A stretch of DNA of 64,000 bases from Ruminococcus sp. zg-924 (GCF_024433635.1 NZ_WNJZ01000004.1:62001-126000); one strand, 5' to 3'; counted from the stretch's first letter, positions 10,466 to 20,559 are shown. Translations and numbers: made by a program. The notes: a model not told the origin generated them from the letters alone.

Positions 10466-10939
10466 ATGGCGAAAAAGGGCGGAAACACCGTTGACAACGT
10501 AACAGAAATAGTAAAGCCTATTATCGAGCAACTCGGACTTTCGCTGTGGGATGTGCGCTTTGTAAAGGAAGGCGCCGAATACTATCTGCGAATTTTCATT
10601 GACAGCGAAAACGGAATTACTATTGAAGATTGCGAAAATGTCAGTCGAGCTGTTGATTTGCCGCTTGACGAGGCAGACCCAATTTCACAGAGCTACTGTC
10701 TTGAGGTTTGCTCGCCGGGTATTGAGCGTGAGCTTAAAAAAGAGGAGCATTTTCAGGCATTTATTGACAGTCCGGTTATGGTAAAGATGATAAGACCTAT
10801 TGATAAGCTCGGCAAAGAATTTTCCGGTATATTAAGGGAAAGTGATAAGGCTGAGGTTAAAATTGAGGTTGACGATGAGATAATCACAATTAACAAAAAG
10901 GATACCGTTTGGATAAAGCTTGATGATTTTGATATGTAA
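10466..10939 (+). CDS. rimP: ribosome maturation factor RimP
   Basis: Needed for maturation of the 30S subunit in the cytoplasm. The 157 residues show the two-domain RimP layout: an N-terminal alpha/beta domain with LRIFIDSENGITIEDCENVSR and an SPGIERELKK signature, then a C-terminal SH3-like part. A strong AAAGGAGG lies 8 bases before the ATG. It is first in the rimP-nusA-rnpM-ylxQ-infB transcription and translation operon, the standard order in Firmicutes. Length is normal for the family. Confidence 0.96.
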   Translation: MAKKGGNTVDNVTEIVKPIIEQLGLSLWDVRFVKEGAEYYLRIFIDSENGITIEDCENVSRAVDLPLDEADPISQSYCLEVCSPGIERELKKEEHFQAFIDSPVMVKMIRPIDKLGKEFSGILRESDKAEVKIEVDDEIITINKKDTVWIKLDDFDM

Positions 10940-10973
10940 TTTATAATAAATAATTTAAGGGGGATTCAGAAAA

Positions 10974-12113
10974 ATGGATACAAAGGAATTGTATGCTGCA
11001 CTTGCTCTGTTGGAAAAGGAGAGAGGTATTTCTGTTGACTATATGCTCTCACAGATTCAAAGGGCCATTGTTGTTGCCTGCAAAAACACCTACGGCGGCA
11101 ACGAGGATGTAACTGTTATTATGGATAAGGAAAACGAGGATTTTCAGGTTTTCCTCAACAAAGAGGTTGTTGAAGAGGTATTTGACCCCAACTGCGAAAT
11201 TTCACTTGAGGCGGCAAGAGATATTAAGGCTGATTATGAAATAGGCGACAAAGTTGGCTTTAAGCTTGACCCAAAGGAGTTCGGCAGAATTGCCATTAAC
11301 ACATCAAGAAGCATTATCCGTCAGGGTATCCGTGACGGTGAGAAGGGCCAGATGCTTCAGGAATTTCAGAGCAAGCATCAGGAGCTTGTTACAGCTACCG
11401 TTGAGAGAGTTGACGGCAAAAATGGCGCCGTTACACTCAAAATAGGAAAAGCTGAAGCTGTACTGCCGAGAAACGAGCAGGTTGGAAATGAAAACTTTAA
11501 AGAGGGCGATCACGTTAAAATTTATATCGCCGATGTTCAGGAGAGCGAGAGAGGACCGAGAGTACTTATTTCAAGAACTCACCCTGATTTCGTAAAGAGA
11601 TTGTTTGAAACTGAAGTTCCTGAGATTTATGACGGAACGGTTGAGATTAAGTCTGTTTCAAGAGAAGCCGGCTCAAGAACGAAGCTTGCCGTATGGAGCA
11701 AGGACAGCGACGTTGACGCTGTTGGCGCTTGTATTGGTGCAAGAGGAGCAAGAGTTGGCACTATTGTAAACGAGCTTGGCGGAGAAAAGATTGACATTGT
11801 TGAGTACGATGAGGATCCGGCAAAGTTTATTGCCGCAGCACTTTCACCGGCAACAGTACTGAGTGTTGTTGTTGCCGAGGACGGCTCAAAGCAGTGCAAA
11901 GTAACTGTTCCGGACGGTCAGCTGTCACTGGCTATCGGCAATAAGGGTCAGAACGCACGTCTTGCGGCAAGACTCACAGGCTGGAAGATAGATATAAGAC
12001 CTGAAAGCGGTTTCTACGGTGAGGACGACGATGAGACGTTTGCAGTTAAGAAGCAGAGCGATGAGGCTGCTTCGGAAAGCGATGATTTCACCGAGGATAT
12101 GGACGAAGAATAA
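10974..12113 (+). CDS. nusA: transcription termination/antitermination protein NusA
   Basis: RNA polymerase-binding factor that modulates pausing, intrinsic termination and antitermination. The 379 residues contain the N-terminal polymerase-binding domain, an S1 domain at about 130-200 and two KH domains (GACIGARGARVGTIVNEL and LAIGNKGQNARLAARLTGW), followed by a short acidic tail. The acidic repeats of the longer proteobacterial form are absent, as is normal in Firmicutes. GGGGGA precedes ATG 10974. Confidence 0.97.
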   Translation: MDTKELYAALALLEKERGISVDYMLSQIQRAIVVACKNTYGGNEDVTVIMDKENEDFQVFLNKEVVEEVFDPNCEISLEAARDIKADYEIGDKVGFKLDPKEFGRIAINTSRSIIRQGIRDGEKGQMLQEFQSKHQELVTATVERVDGKNGAVTLKIGKAEAVLPRNEQVGNENFKEGDHVKIYIADVQESERGPRVLISRTHPDFVKRLFETEVPEIYDGTVEIKSVSREAGSRTKLAVWSKDSDVDAVGACIGARGARVGTIVNELGGEKIDIVEYDEDPAKFIAAALSPATVLSVVVAEDGSKQCKVTVPDGQLSLAIGNKGQNARLAARLTGWKIDIRPESGFYGEDDDETFAVKKQSDEAASESDDFTEDMDEE

Positions 12114-12136
12114 ACACACGAAGGAGCTGGTCGGAA

Positions 12137-12439
12137 ATGCGCCAAAAGAAAATTCCAATGCGAAAATGTTCCGGCTGCGGCGAGATGAAGCCTAAACGTG
12201 AGCTTGTAAGGGTTGTAAAAGCGCCGGACAGCAAGGACGAGCAGGGAGAAGTGATTTCTCAGGGCGAGGTAAGCCTTGACCTCACCGGCAAAAAGCCGGG
12301 CAGAGGAGCTTATGTGTGCAAAAGCACCGAGTGTTTAAAGCTTGCAAGAAAGGCGAGAAGGTTTGAGCGAGCATTTTCCTGCAAAATTCCTGAAGAGGTA
12401 TTTGATGCAATGGAAAAGGAGCTGAGCCGGAATGAATGA
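12137..12439 (+). CDS. rnpM: YlxR/RnpM family RNA-binding protein
   Basis: Small basic DUF448 protein of 100 residues. The family signature CSGCGEMKPKRELVRVV is near the N-terminus, and GRGAYVCKS with a basic KARRFERAF follows. In Bacillus the YlxR protein binds RNase P and modulates its activity, hence the name RnpM; that role is taken from the family. Compared with shorter relatives there is an acidic insert around DSKDEQGEVISQGEV. The last 8 bases overlap the next gene, so translation is probably coupled. Confidence 0.9.
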   Translation: MRQKKIPMRKCSGCGEMKPKRELVRVVKAPDSKDEQGEVISQGEVSLDLTGKKPGRGAYVCKSTECLKLARKARRFERAFSCKIPEEVFDAMEKELSRNE

Positions 12440-12761
12440 CAGGTTTTTGTCGCTATTAGGGCTGTGCCGAAGGGCAGGAAAAATCACAATTGGCAGCGAT
12501 CCGACTATTGAGTCAGTTAAAAAAGGCGAAGCTCGGCTTGTGCTTTTTGCTAAGAACGCATCAGCCAACACACGCAAAAACGTTTTAGGCGCTGCTATAC
12601 AAAGCGGCGTTAAGGTTATAGATATAGATTACGATAAAGAAGATATAAGCGTATCACTTGGTAAGCTGTGCGCTGTTGCAAGCGTAAATGACGAAGGTTT
12701 TGCAAAAAAGCTTTTATCACTTGCCGGTGAGAAGAATGGGGAGGAATGCAATTTATGCTAA
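12432..12761 (+). CDS. ylxQ: L7Ae-family ribosomal protein YlxQ
   Basis: Cytoplasmic kink-turn RNA-binding protein of the L7Ae/L30e family, 109 residues. The N-terminal [14 protein letters not shown] and [15 protein letters not shown] motifs are characteristic of the YlxQ group found between ylxR and infB. The gene overlaps rnpM by 8 bases upstream and the infB start downstream, giving a tightly coupled three-gene block. The C-terminus ends in a Cys-containing tail of no known role. Confidence 0.9.
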   Translation: MNDRFLSLLGLCRRAGKITIGSDPTIESVKKGEARLVLFAKNASANTRKNVLGAAIQSGVKVIDIDYDKEDISVSLGKLCAVASVNDEGFAKKLLSLAGEKNGEECNLC

Positions 12762-15133
12762 TTAAGTACAGAGTTCATGAGGTTGCAAAGGATTTTAATG
12801 TTCCCAGCAAGGATGTTGTCGAGCTTCTTAAAAAGCATTTCGGTGATACGAAAAAGCATATGACAGCTCTTACAGAGGATGAGCTTGACGTTGTTTTTGA
12901 TTATTACACACAGAAGAATTCTCTTGAAAGCTTTGATTCATATTTCGCAGTCCGTGATAAGATGATTGAAGAGAAGAACAACGAGATATTGCAGCAGGAG
13001 AGTAAGAGTGAAACTAAGGCTGAGGTTAAAAGTGCTGAGCAAGGCACTGACAACAAAAAGCAGTCGCAGAAGAATAATAAGCAGGCAAAGACAACTGCCG
13101 AGAATCAGCAGAGCAAGGCTCAGGCTCAAAACCAGAATCAAAGCCAGAATACTCAGCCACAGAAGAGAGAAAAAAGAGTTATTGACACACGTGCGGCAGT
13201 AGTTGACATTGAAAGATACAATGAGAAATATGACCGCCTTGCATCTGAAAAAATCAGAAACGAGAACACTGTTTCAAAGCAGAAAATAACACAGCGTTCA
13301 CAGCGCAGAGGAAAGCAGAAAAGCGGCAAAAGAGAAACAGAGCAGGAAAGACTCAAGAGAATTGCGGCAGAGAGAAAGGCAAAGCCTATTACCGTAACAA
13401 TTCCGGATGAAATCACCGTAAACGAGCTTGCTCTCAGATTAAAAGCAACAGCAGCCGAGGTTATCAAGAAGCTTTTCCTTATGGGCACAATGGTTACGGT
13501 AAACGATGTTATTGATTATGATACAGCGGCGCTTGTTGCAATGGAATTCCATGCAAAGGTCGAAAAAGAGGTTGTCGTTACAATTGAGGAGAGAATTATT
13601 GACGACAGTGAGGATGATGATGATAATCTGATTCCGAGAGCACCGGTTGTTGTAGTTATGGGTCACGTTGACCATGGTAAGACATCACTTTTGGACGCTA
13701 TTCGTCATGCAAATGTTACTCAGGGCGAGGCAGGCGGAATTACACAGCACATTGGCGCTTACAGAGTTAAAATAAATGACAGGGATATTACCTTCCTTGA
13801 CACACCGGGACATGAGGCTTTTACAACTATGAGAGCAAGAGGCGCACAGGTTACGGATATAGCAATACTTGTTGTTGCGGCAGATGACGGTATTATGCCG
13901 CAGACTGTTGAGGCTATTAACCACGCAAAGGCGGCAGGCGTTTCTATTGTTGTTGCTATTAACAAGATGGATAAGGTTGGCGCTAACCCGGAAAACGTAA
14001 AGCAGCAGCTCACAGAATATGAGCTTGTTCCTGAGGAATGGGGCGGAGATGTTCCGTGTATTCCTGTTTCTGCAAAGACAAAAGAAGGCATTTCAGACCT
14101 TTTGGAGATGGTAACCCTCATTGCAGATATGAAGGAGCTTAAGGCTAACCCGGACAGAAGTGCAAAGGGTACTGTTATTGAAGCTCGTCTTGATAAGGGC
14201 AGAGGCCCGATTGCGACAGTTCTTGTTCAAAACGGTACGCTCAGAGTAGGCGACATTATCGTTGCAGGTACATCTGTCGGACGTGTAAGAGCGATGACAA
14301 ACGATAAGGGAGAGAGAGTTAAGGAAGCAGGTCCGTCTATTCCTGTTGAAATTACAGGTCTTGACGACGCACCAACAGGCGGTGACATTTTCAACGCTGT
14401 TTCTGATGAAAGACTTGCAAGAGAGCTTGTTGAGCAGAGAAAGAATGCTCAGAAGGAAGAACTGTTCTCAAGACAGACAAAGGTTACTCTTGACAATCTG
14501 TTTGACCAGATGAAGTACGGCGAGGTTAAGGAGCTTAAGATTATAGTTAAGGCTGACGTTCAAGGTTCGGTTGAGGCTGTAAGACAGTCACTTGAAAAGC
14601 TCTCTAACGAAGAGGTAAGAGTAAACGTAATTCACGGCGGCGTTGGTGCAATCAACGAGTCGGATGTAATGCTTGCATCTGCTTCTGACGCTATTATCGT
14701 TGGCTTCAATGTTCGCCCCGACCCTGTTGCGGCTGAAAATGCAGAGCGTGGCGGAGTTGATATGCGACTTTACAGAGTTATCTATGACTGTATAGAAGAA
14801 ATAGAGTCTGCTATGAAGGGTATGCTCGCACCGAAAACAAGAGAGATTGAGCTTGGTAAGGCAGAGTGCCGAAATGTTATCAAGGTTAAGAATGTTGGCT
14901 TTATCGCCGGCAGCTACGTTCTCTCGGGCAAGGTAACGAGAAACGCAGGAATCCGAGTTGTTCGTGACGGCATTGTTGTTGCCGAGGACAGCGTGGCTTC
15001 ACTCCAGCGTTTCAAGGATTCCGTAAAGGAGGTTGCCGCAGGCTACGAGTGCGGTATCGGTTTAGAGCGATTTAATGACCTTAAAGAAGGCGACATTTTC
15101 GAGGTATTTGAAATTGAGGAATACAGAGATTAA
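12755..15133 (+). CDS. infB: translation initiation factor IF-2
   Basis: GTPase that delivers initiator tRNA to the 30S subunit. About 792 residues: an N-terminal IF2_N module, a low-complexity Q/N/K-rich linker at about 85-200, a second IF2_N at about 215-265, then the G domain with G1 [10 protein letters not shown]3 DTPGHE and G4 NKMD, followed by domains II to IV. ATG 12755 is preferred over ATG 12746 because the GGGGAGGA at 12738-12745 would abut the earlier codon. The gene is last in the operon: rbfA and truB, which often follow, are absent here. Confidence 0.96.
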   Translation: MLIKYRVHEVAKDFNVPSKDVVELLKKHFGDTKKHMTALTEDELDVVFDYYTQKNSLESFDSYFAVRDKMIEEKNNEILQQESKSETKAEVKSAEQGTDNKKQSQKNNKQAKTTAENQQSKAQAQNQNQSQNTQPQKREKRVIDTRAAVVDIERYNEKYDRLASEKIRNENTVSKQKITQRSQRRGKQKSGKRETEQERLKRIAAERKAKPITVTIPDEITVNELALRLKATAAEVIKKLFLMGTMVTVNDVIDYDTAALVAMEFHAKVEKEVVVTIEERIIDDSEDDDDNLIPRAPVVVVMGHVDHGKTSLLDAIRHANVTQGEAGGITQHIGAYRVKINDRDITFLDTPGHEAFTTMRARGAQVTDIAILVVAADDGIMPQTVEAINHAKAAGVSIVVAINKMDKVGANPENVKQQLTEYELVPEEWGGDVPCIPVSAKTKEGISDLLEMVTLIADMKELKANPDRSAKGTVIEARLDKGRGPIATVLVQNGTLRVGDIIVAGTSVGRVRAMTNDKGERVKEAGPSIPVEITGLDDAPTGGDIFNAVSDERLARELVEQRKNAQKEELFSRQTKVTLDNLFDQMKYGEVKELKIIVKADVQGSVEAVRQSLEKLSNEEVRVNVIHGGVGAINESDVMLASASDAIIVGFNVRPDPVAAENAERGGVDMRLYRVIYDCIEEIESAMKGMLAPKTREIELGKAECRNVIKVKNVGFIAGSYVLSGKVTRNAGIRVVRDGIVVAEDSVASLQRFKDSVKEVAAGYECGIGLERFNDLKEGDIFEVFEIEEYRD

Positions 15134-15154
15134 TTGAAAAATTTTCAATAAATA

Positions 15155-15200
15155 AAGCAGGGCTGCACCGTTCACTTTAGCGGTGTAGCACTGCTTTTTT
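15155..15200. terminator. bidirectional terminator between infB and cysS
   Basis: AAGCAG, then GGCTGCACCG, pairs with CGGTGTAGCA and CTGCTT. A T run follows on the plus strand and TTATTTATT on the minus strand, so it can end both convergent transcripts. Confidence 0.85.
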
Positions 15201-15238
15201 GATAATTATATTATAGCGTTTATTTTTGTATAAAATTT

Positions 15239-16633
15239 CTACGCTTTGTGCCACTTAATGCCTTGCGGTGTGTCCTCAACAATAATGTTTCTGGCATTAA
15301 GCTCGTCACGTATTGTGTCAGCGGTTGCCCAATCCTTCTCTTTTCTTGCTTGTGCCCGCTTTGCAATAAGAGCCTCAATCTCTGCCGCTTCATCGTCTGA
15401 ATGAGTATTTTGATTACCGTCAAGCAGAGAAAGTGACAACACCTTGTCAAATTCTCCGATAAGGTAACGTTTTTCAGCGTCATTCAAGTCAGCCTTTAAA
15501 ACGTCATAAAGAGTGGTTAAAGCCTGAGCTGTGTTCAAATCGTTGCCCATAGCTGTATTGAAATCATCAAGATAAGGCTTGCACTTGTCGGTGTTAACCT
15601 CGCCGTCTGATGTGAGCGAAGAAATTCTCTGCATAAGCTTGCTGTAAGCCTTAGCCACGTTGTCAAGGCTCTCAAAGCTGAATGTGAGAGGCTTGCGGTA
15701 GTGAGATTGCAAGCAAAACAGTCTGTAAACAAGCGGGTTGTAGCCTTTTTCCTCAAGCAGAGAAACGGTGAGAAAGCCGCCCTTTGACTTGCTCATTTTG
15801 CCTCTTGCGTCGTTCAAATGGAGAACATGGAACCAGAATTTGCACCACGGATGACCGAGGTATGCTTCACTCTGAGCAATTTCATTTGTGTGGTGCGGAA
15901 AAGCATTGTCAATGCCTCCGCAGTGAATGTCAAGGTATTCTCCGAGGTTTTTAACGGATATAGCCGAGCATTCAATATGCCAGCCCGGGTAGCCGTAGCC
16001 CCACGGACTGTCCCATTTAAGCTCCTGATCGTCAAACTTTGATTTGGTAAACCACAGAACAAAGTCAGCCTTGTTGCGCTTGTTTTGATCCTCTTCAACG
16101 CTGTCACGAACGCCAACAGCAAGGTCATCTTCATTTTGGTTGCCGAAAACATAGTAATTCTGAAGCTTTGATGTATCAAAATATACATTGCCGCCTGCCT
16201 GATATGCAAAACCCTCGTCAAGCAGCTTGCTTATCATCTCAATAAATGACGGTATGCACTGTGTTGCAGGCTCCACAATATCCGGTGTTTTTATGTTGAG
16301 TTTTTTGCAGTCATCAAAAAATGCGTCTGTGTAGAATTTTGCAATTTCAAGCACAGTTTTATGCTCTCTCTTTGCGCCTGAGAGCATCTTGTCCTCACCG
16401 GTGTCGCCGTCGCTTGAAAGGTGCCCTACGTCTGTAATATTCATTGCTCTTGTAACATCATAGCCTAAAAAGCGTAGCTGCTTTTCAAGAACATCTTCCA
16501 TTATATATGTGCGCAGATTGCCTATGTGAGCATAGTGATATACGGTGGGGCCGCAGGTGTACATCTTAACCTTGCCCTGCTCATGCGGTACAAATTCCTG
16601 CTTTGTCTGTCCAAGAGTGTTATATAGCTGCAT
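15239..16633 (-). CDS. cysS: cysteinyl-tRNA synthetase
   Basis: Class I synthetase of 464 residues that charges tRNA-Cys. The HIGH-type motif appears as HIGN (AHIGNLRTY) and the KMSKS loop as GKMSKSKGG. Zinc-binding residues are in YTCGPTVY, GWHIECS and HHTNEIAQSE. The C-terminal domain contains a typical RAQARKEKDWATADTIRDEL anticodon-binding helix. It is last in the recA-recX-rimO-pgsA-cysS cluster. No T-box leader was seen upstream, so it probably depends on the operon promoter. Confidence 0.97.
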   Translation of the reverse strand: MQLYNTLGQTKQEFVPHEQGKVKMYTCGPTVYHYAHIGNLRTYIMEDVLEKQLRFLGYDVTRAMNITDVGHLSSDGDTGEDKMLSGAKREHKTVLEIAKFYTDAFFDDCKKLNIKTPDIVEPATQCIPSFIEMISKLLDEGFAYQAGGNVYFDTSKLQNYYVFGNQNEDDLAVGVRDSVEEDQNKRNKADFVLWFTKSKFDDQELKWDSPWGYGYPGWHIECSAISVKNLGEYLDIHCGGIDNAFPHHTNEIAQSEAYLGHPWCKFWFHVLHLNDARGKMSKSKGGFLTVSLLEEKGYNPLVYRLFCLQSHYRKPLTFSFESLDNVAKAYSKLMQRISSLTSDGEVNTDKCKPYLDDFNTAMGNDLNTAQALTTLYDVLKADLNDAEKRYLIGEFDKVLSLSLLDGNQNTHSDDEAAEIEALIAKRAQARKEKDWATADTIRDELNARNIIVEDTPQGIKWHKA

Positions 16634-16656
16634 AAAGAGTCTTCCTTTCTATGTAT

Positions 16657-16697
16657 CATCTGAAAATTAAAAACAAAAATTCAGCCGTTTTCAGATG
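16657..16697 (-). promoter_or_regulatory. 10-bp inverted repeat between pgsA and cysS
   Basis: CATCTGAAAA (16657-16666) and TTTTCAGATG (16688-16697) are perfect inverted repeats around a 21-base loop, directly after pgsA and before the cysS ribosome site. There is no U run after the stem, so it looks more like an RNA processing or stability element than a terminator. Confidence 0.5.
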
Positions 16698-16700
16698 CTC

Positions 16701-17270
16701 TTAAGCTTCTTTTATAAATTCAAAATTATCTTTTAAGTAAATTATGCCCGATATCACGGTAAGAATAACAGATACCCAGATTACTACCTGAATTGCAGTA
16801 TTCATTGTAATCGCCGCAGTACCGCTAAGGCTTGCAAGCTCAATAATATATTCAAGCAAGAGTGTGACTATAACGGCGATAATCTGGCTTACCGTTTTTG
16901 CTTTGCCCCACATATTTGCGGCAACAACCTTTCCGCTTGTGGCGGCAACAAGGCGTACCGAGGTTACTGCGAATTCACGGAACAGTACGATGATAACGGG
17001 AACTGCGCCGATGAAGCCAAGCTGTATAAAGCACAAAAAGGCAGATATGACAAGTATTTTATCCGCAAGAGGATCGGCAAATTTTCCGAATGAGGTTATC
17101 TGCCCGTTTTTTCTTGCAAGCTTGCCGTCAAAGTAGTCGGTTATTGAAGCCGCCGCAAAGATGGCAAGAGCTATAATAAGGCGATGTGGTATAAAATTAA
17201 CCAAAAGCACCGCCACAAGAAACGGAACGAGTATAATTCTTAAAACTGTTAATTTGTTTGGCGTATTCAT
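16701..17270 (-). CDS. pgsA: CDP-diacylglycerol-glycerol-3-phosphate phosphatidyltransferase
   Basis: Membrane enzyme making phosphatidylglycerol phosphate, the committed step to acidic phospholipids. The 189 residues show several TM segments and the CDP-alcohol phosphotransferase signature DYFDGKLARKNGQITSFGKF then ADPLADK, which matches DG-x2-AR-x8-G-x3-D-x3-D. Its neighbours rimO and recA form a common clostridial arrangement. GGTGAG precedes ATG 17270. Confidence 0.95.
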   Translation of the reverse strand: MNTPNKLTVLRIILVPFLVAVLLVNFIPHRLIIALAIFAAASITDYFDGKLARKNGQITSFGKFADPLADKILVISAFLCFIQLGFIGAVPVIIVLFREFAVTSVRLVAATSGKVVAANMWGKAKTVSQIIAVIVTLLLEYIIELASLSGTAAITMNTAIQVVIWVSVILTVISGIIYLKDNFEFIKEA

Positions 17271-17294
17271 TGAAGCTCACCAATTTTCTATAAT

Positions 17295-18623
17295 TTACTC
17301 CATTGTGCCTATTGGGTCGCAGGATAGACAATCATCAATTTTAACGGTGACAAAATCGCCCGGTTGCGGCTTTGCACCGTTTGTTGTGAAGAAAACCTTT
17401 CCGTCAACATCGGGGGAGTCTGCTGCACTTCTGCCGAAATAGCACTCGGCATAGCGGTCAAAGCCTTCACAAAGCACAGTAATGCTTTTGCCGATAAGGC
17501 TTTGGCAGTATTCATACATAATGCCCTGCTGCTGTTCCATTATTATGTCTTGACGTTTAAGCTTTATTTCTTCATCAATTTGATTTTCCATTTCAGCAGC
17601 TGGTGTTCCCTCCTCACGGGAGTAGGCAAAGCAGCCAAGCCTTTCAAACTTTATTTTTCCGACAAACTCAGAAAGCTCCTCAAAGTCCTGCTCGCTCTCA
17701 CCGGGAAAGCCTGTGATGAGAGTTGTTCTTAGTACAACTCCGGGAATTTTTGTTCGTATTTTTTCAATAAGCGCTTCAAGCTGCTCTGCGCTTCCACGGC
17801 GGTTCATAGCTTTAAGCACATTTTTGTTGCAGTGCTGAAGCGGTAAATCTATATACTTTAGTATTTTATCATTTTCTGCTATTGTGTCAAGCAAATTATC
17901 TGTTATTCTGTCGGGGTAGCAATACAAAAGCCTTATCCATTTAAGCTTATCAATTTTTACAAGCTCACGCAGAAGCCGGTCAAGCACAGGCTTGCCGTAT
18001 AAATCCTCGCCGTAGCGTGTTGTATCCTGCGCTATAATTATAAGCTCTTGCACTCCCTTTTCGGCAAGATTATTTGCCTCGTCAATAAGAGCTTCCATCT
18101 TGCGGCTGCGGAATTTGCCCCTGATTAGCGGAATAGCGCAGTAGGTACAGCAGTTGTCGCAGCCCTCCGAGATTTTAAGGTATGCGTAATACGGCGGTGT
18201 GCTTTGAAGCCTGCCGCCCTCAAGGGGAAGGCAGAGCTTGTTTGGAAAGGCTGTGACCTTCTCACCGTTTAAAACTCTGTCAACTGTTAAGGCTATATTT
18301 GCATTGTCGCCAATTCCAACAACTGCGTCAACCTCGTAAAGCTCCTTAATCACCTCGTCCTTGTACCTTTCAGCAAGGCAACCTGTAACGATAATAGCCT
18401 TGATTTTGCCCTCTTTTTTAAGCTGTGCAAGCTCCAATATCTCATCAATGCTCTCCTGCTTTGCCTGCTCAATAAAGCCGCAGGTGTTCACAATTGCAAC
18501 ATCTGCAAGGGAGGCTTCATTAACTATCTGATAGCCTGCCTGGCGCAGTGAAAACAGCAGCATTTCTGCATCAACCTGATTTTTAGCGCAGCCAAGGCTG
18601 ACCATTCCAACTCTAATTGACAT
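17295..18623 (-). CDS. rimO: ribosomal protein S12 methylthiotransferase RimO
   Basis: Radical SAM enzyme that methylthiolates an aspartate of ribosomal protein S12. About 442 residues: an N-terminal UPF0004 domain with SLGCAKNQVD and three conserved Cys, the radical SAM motif CDNCCTYCAIP (CxxxCxxC), and a C-terminal TRAM domain. The CAKNQVD form, with RGKFRSR after the cluster, favours RimO over MiaB. ATG 18623 is chosen: GAGGAG lies 11 bases upstream, while the TTG at 18632 is too close to it. It starts just after recX. Confidence 0.95.
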   Translation of the reverse strand: MSIRVGMVSLGCAKNQVDAEMLLFSLRQAGYQIVNEASLADVAIVNTCGFIEQAKQESIDEILELAQLKKEGKIKAIIVTGCLAERYKDEVIKELYEVDAVVGIGDNANIALTVDRVLNGEKVTAFPNKLCLPLEGGRLQSTPPYYAYLKISEGCDNCCTYCAIPLIRGKFRSRKMEALIDEANNLAEKGVQELIIIAQDTTRYGEDLYGKPVLDRLLRELVKIDKLKWIRLLYCYPDRITDNLLDTIAENDKILKYIDLPLQHCNKNVLKAMNRRGSAEQLEALIEKIRTKIPGVVLRTTLITGFPGESEQDFEELSEFVGKIKFERLGCFAYSREEGTPAAEMENQIDEEIKLKRQDIIMEQQQGIMYEYCQSLIGKSITVLCEGFDRYAECYFGRSAADSPDVDGKVFFTTNGAKPQPGDFVTVKIDDCLSCDPIGTME

Positions 18624-18628
18624 ATCTA

Positions 18629-19240
18629 TCAATACTCCTCTTCGGTGTATTCCTCTATTACGGCATTAATATCGCTCCAGCAATATCCCATTCTCTGTAA
18701 GGCTGAAACTGTTTTTTTAATACCCTTTTCATCCTTTAAATATCTTTCATACTTGCGCTCAACAAGAGCACGTATATTGTCCTGCGGGTCAAGCTCCAGC
18801 TCTGAGGTTACCTCGTCTATAAGCTCACGCTCAAAGCCCTTTTCGTAAAGCTTTTGGCGGATTCCCCGTATGGACATATGCTTTACCTCGGCAAGCTGTT
18901 CGGCATAGCGGCGAGCGTAACGCTCGTCATCAACAAAACCAAGCTCTACCATCTTGTCGGCGGCGTATTCTGAGGCTTCCTCGCTGTTCGTGCGCTTGAG
19001 CTTGTTAAAAAGCTCTTTTTTTGAATGATCGTGAAAGCCGAGCAGGTAAAGCGCCTTTTCCTTTGCACGGCGTTGTTCCGACATAACAACAAGATTGTGA
19101 AGCTGTTCGTCAGCTATTGTTACACCTTTTTTAATTCCCTCGTCAATTAAAACTCTGCTGTCGAGAGTAAAGGCAAGCTCGCCGTCTATATATAAATCAC
19201 TTAAGTATTTTTTCTTTTTTACAACCGCTGTAACTGTCAT
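18629..19240 (-). CDS. recX: regulatory protein RecX
   Basis: Modulator of RecA filament activity. The 203 residues are helical and basic, with RecX-type three-helix repeats (LLGFHDHSKKELFNKLKR; AADKMVELGFVDDERYARRYAEQ). Its ATG overlaps the recA stop by the ATGA arrangement at 19238-19241, so its translation is coupled to recA, as in many bacteria. Confidence 0.93.
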   Translation of the reverse strand: MTVTAVVKKKKYLSDLYIDGELAFTLDSRVLIDEGIKKGVTIADEQLHNLVVMSEQRRAKEKALYLLGFHDHSKKELFNKLKRTNSEEASEYAADKMVELGFVDDERYARRYAEQLAEVKHMSIRGIRQKLYEKGFERELIDEVTSELELDPQDNIRALVERKYERYLKDEKGIKKTVSALQRMGYCWSDINAVIEEYTEEEY

Positions 19241-20430
19241 CAGTCTTCAACCAATATATCTATATTAGCCTTCTTTGCAGCCACTGAGCTTCTCTTGGCG
19301 GCTCTTTCGTCCTCACTGGGTGTTGTCATCGGCTCGGCTGTGTCAGTCGGTTCGGTTTCATCGTCCATCTTAGGTTTTGCCTGCTTTAAGGAGCGTGAGC
19401 TAAGCGTTTCTATGTTAGCCATAACCTTGTCCTCAATCTCCTTTGCAAGCTCAGGATTGTCGAGGAAAAGCTGCTTGACGTTGTCACGACCCTGCCCAAG
19501 CCGTGTACCCTCATAGCTGAACCATGCGCCGCTTTTGTTAACTATGTCAGCTTCAACAGCTAGGTCCAAAAGCTCGCCTACTCTTGAAATGCCCTTACCG
19601 AACACAATGTCGAACTCAGCCTCTTTAAACGGAGGAGCAACCTTGTTTTTAACAACCTTAACCTTTGTGCGTGAACCGATTCTGTCGCCGCTTGACTTGC
19701 CTGCCTTCAACGCTTCGCCCTTTCTTACCTCTAATCTTACAGATGAGTAAAACTTAAGCGCACGTCCGCCGGGAGTTACCTCAGGGTTACCGTAAACAAC
19801 GCCGACCTTTTCACGAAGCTGGTTAATAAAGATGGCAACGCAGTTTGACTTTGAAATTGCGCCTGCAAGCTTTCTAAGTGCCTGCGACATAAGTCTTGCC
19901 TGCACACCAACGTGAGAGTCGCCCATATCGCCCTCAATTTCCTGCTTTGTAACAAGAGCCGCAACGGAGTCGAGTACTATAACATCGATAGCGCCTGAGC
20001 GAATAAGAGCCTCGGTTATTTCAAGAGCCTGTTCACCTGTGTCCGGCTGAGAAACAAGCAGATTATCAATGTCAACGCCAAGAGCGGCGGCATATACAGG
20101 GTCAAGGGCGTGCTCAACGTCAATAAACGCTACGTTACCGCCGTTCTTCTGACCTTCTGCGATACAGTGCAGTGAAAGTGTTGTTTTACCGGAGGATTCG
20201 GGTCCGTATATTTCAACAATTCTTCCTCTCGGAAGGCCACCGATACCGAGAGCTATATCAAGAGTAAGGCTGCCGGTTGAAATATGCTCAATATTGAGCG
20301 AGCTGTTCTGTCCAAGGCGCATAATTGCACCCTTGCCGTATTGTTTTTCAATTTGGCTCAAGGCCGTTTCAAGAGCCTTTTGTTTTTTATCGTCCGTCTT
20401 TTTTACTTCTTGTTTCTTTTCAGTTGCCAT
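19240..20430 (-). CDS. recA: recombinase RecA
   Basis: DNA strand-exchange ATPase, the core of homologous recombination and SOS induction. The 396 residues carry Walker [10 protein letters not shown], the [10 protein letters not shown] region, Walker [12 protein letters not shown], and loop L2 near [20 protein letters not shown]. The acidic C-terminal tail is about 40 residues longer than in E. coli RecA and contains a run of Glu, Asp and Thr. It is first in a recA-recX-rimO-pgsA-cysS cluster. GGAGGT lies 9 bases before the ATG. No Gram-positive SOS box (GAAC-N4-GTTC) was seen upstream. Confidence 0.98.
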   Translation of the reverse strand: MATEKKQEVKKTDDKKQKALETALSQIEKQYGKGAIMRLGQNSSLNIEHISTGSLTLDIALGIGGLPRGRIVEIYGPESSGKTTLSLHCIAEGQKNGGNVAFIDVEHALDPVYAAALGVDIDNLLVSQPDTGEQALEITEALIRSGAIDVIVLDSVAALVTKQEIEGDMGDSHVGVQARLMSQALRKLAGAISKSNCVAIFINQLREKVGVVYGNPEVTPGGRALKFYSSVRLEVRKGEALKAGKSSGDRIGSRTKVKVVKNKVAPPFKEAEFDIVFGKGISRVGELLDLAVEADIVNKSGAWFSYEGTRLGQGRDNVKQLFLDNPELAKEIEDKVMANIETLSSRSLKQAKPKMDDETEPTDTAEPMTTPSEDERAAKRSSVAAKKANIDILVED

Positions 20431-20466
20431 TTGTGATACCTCCGATTAAGTAAAACTTTATAAAAT

Positions 20467-20482
20467 ATAGTGAATTTACTAT
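20467..20482 (-). promoter_or_regulatory. 16-bp near-palindrome at the recA transcription start
   Basis: ATAGTGAATTTACTAT at 20467-20482 is palindromic except for one base pair. It lies immediately downstream of the recA -10 hexamer, where a repressor would block initiation. It does not match the known Bacillus or clostridial LexA box, so its regulator is unknown. Confidence 0.45.
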
Positions 20483-20485
20483 GTA

Positions 20486-20514
20486 ATTATACAAGAAATA
20501 CGCATAAAAAGCAA
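20486..20514 (-). promoter_or_regulatory. promoter of the recA operon
   Basis: On the minus strand TTGCTT, a 17-base spacer, then TATAAT. Transcription would start near 20479, about 50 bases before the recA ATG. Confidence 0.75.
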
Positions 20515-20559
20515 TAAAAACATACCTATATGAGGAGCAAAGGGAGTTTTATTGTACAG

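Noticed and set aside
12966-13202. Alternative basic frame inside infB
   Set aside because: It arises from the Q/K/N-rich linker of IF-2 read out of frame and has no ribosome site.
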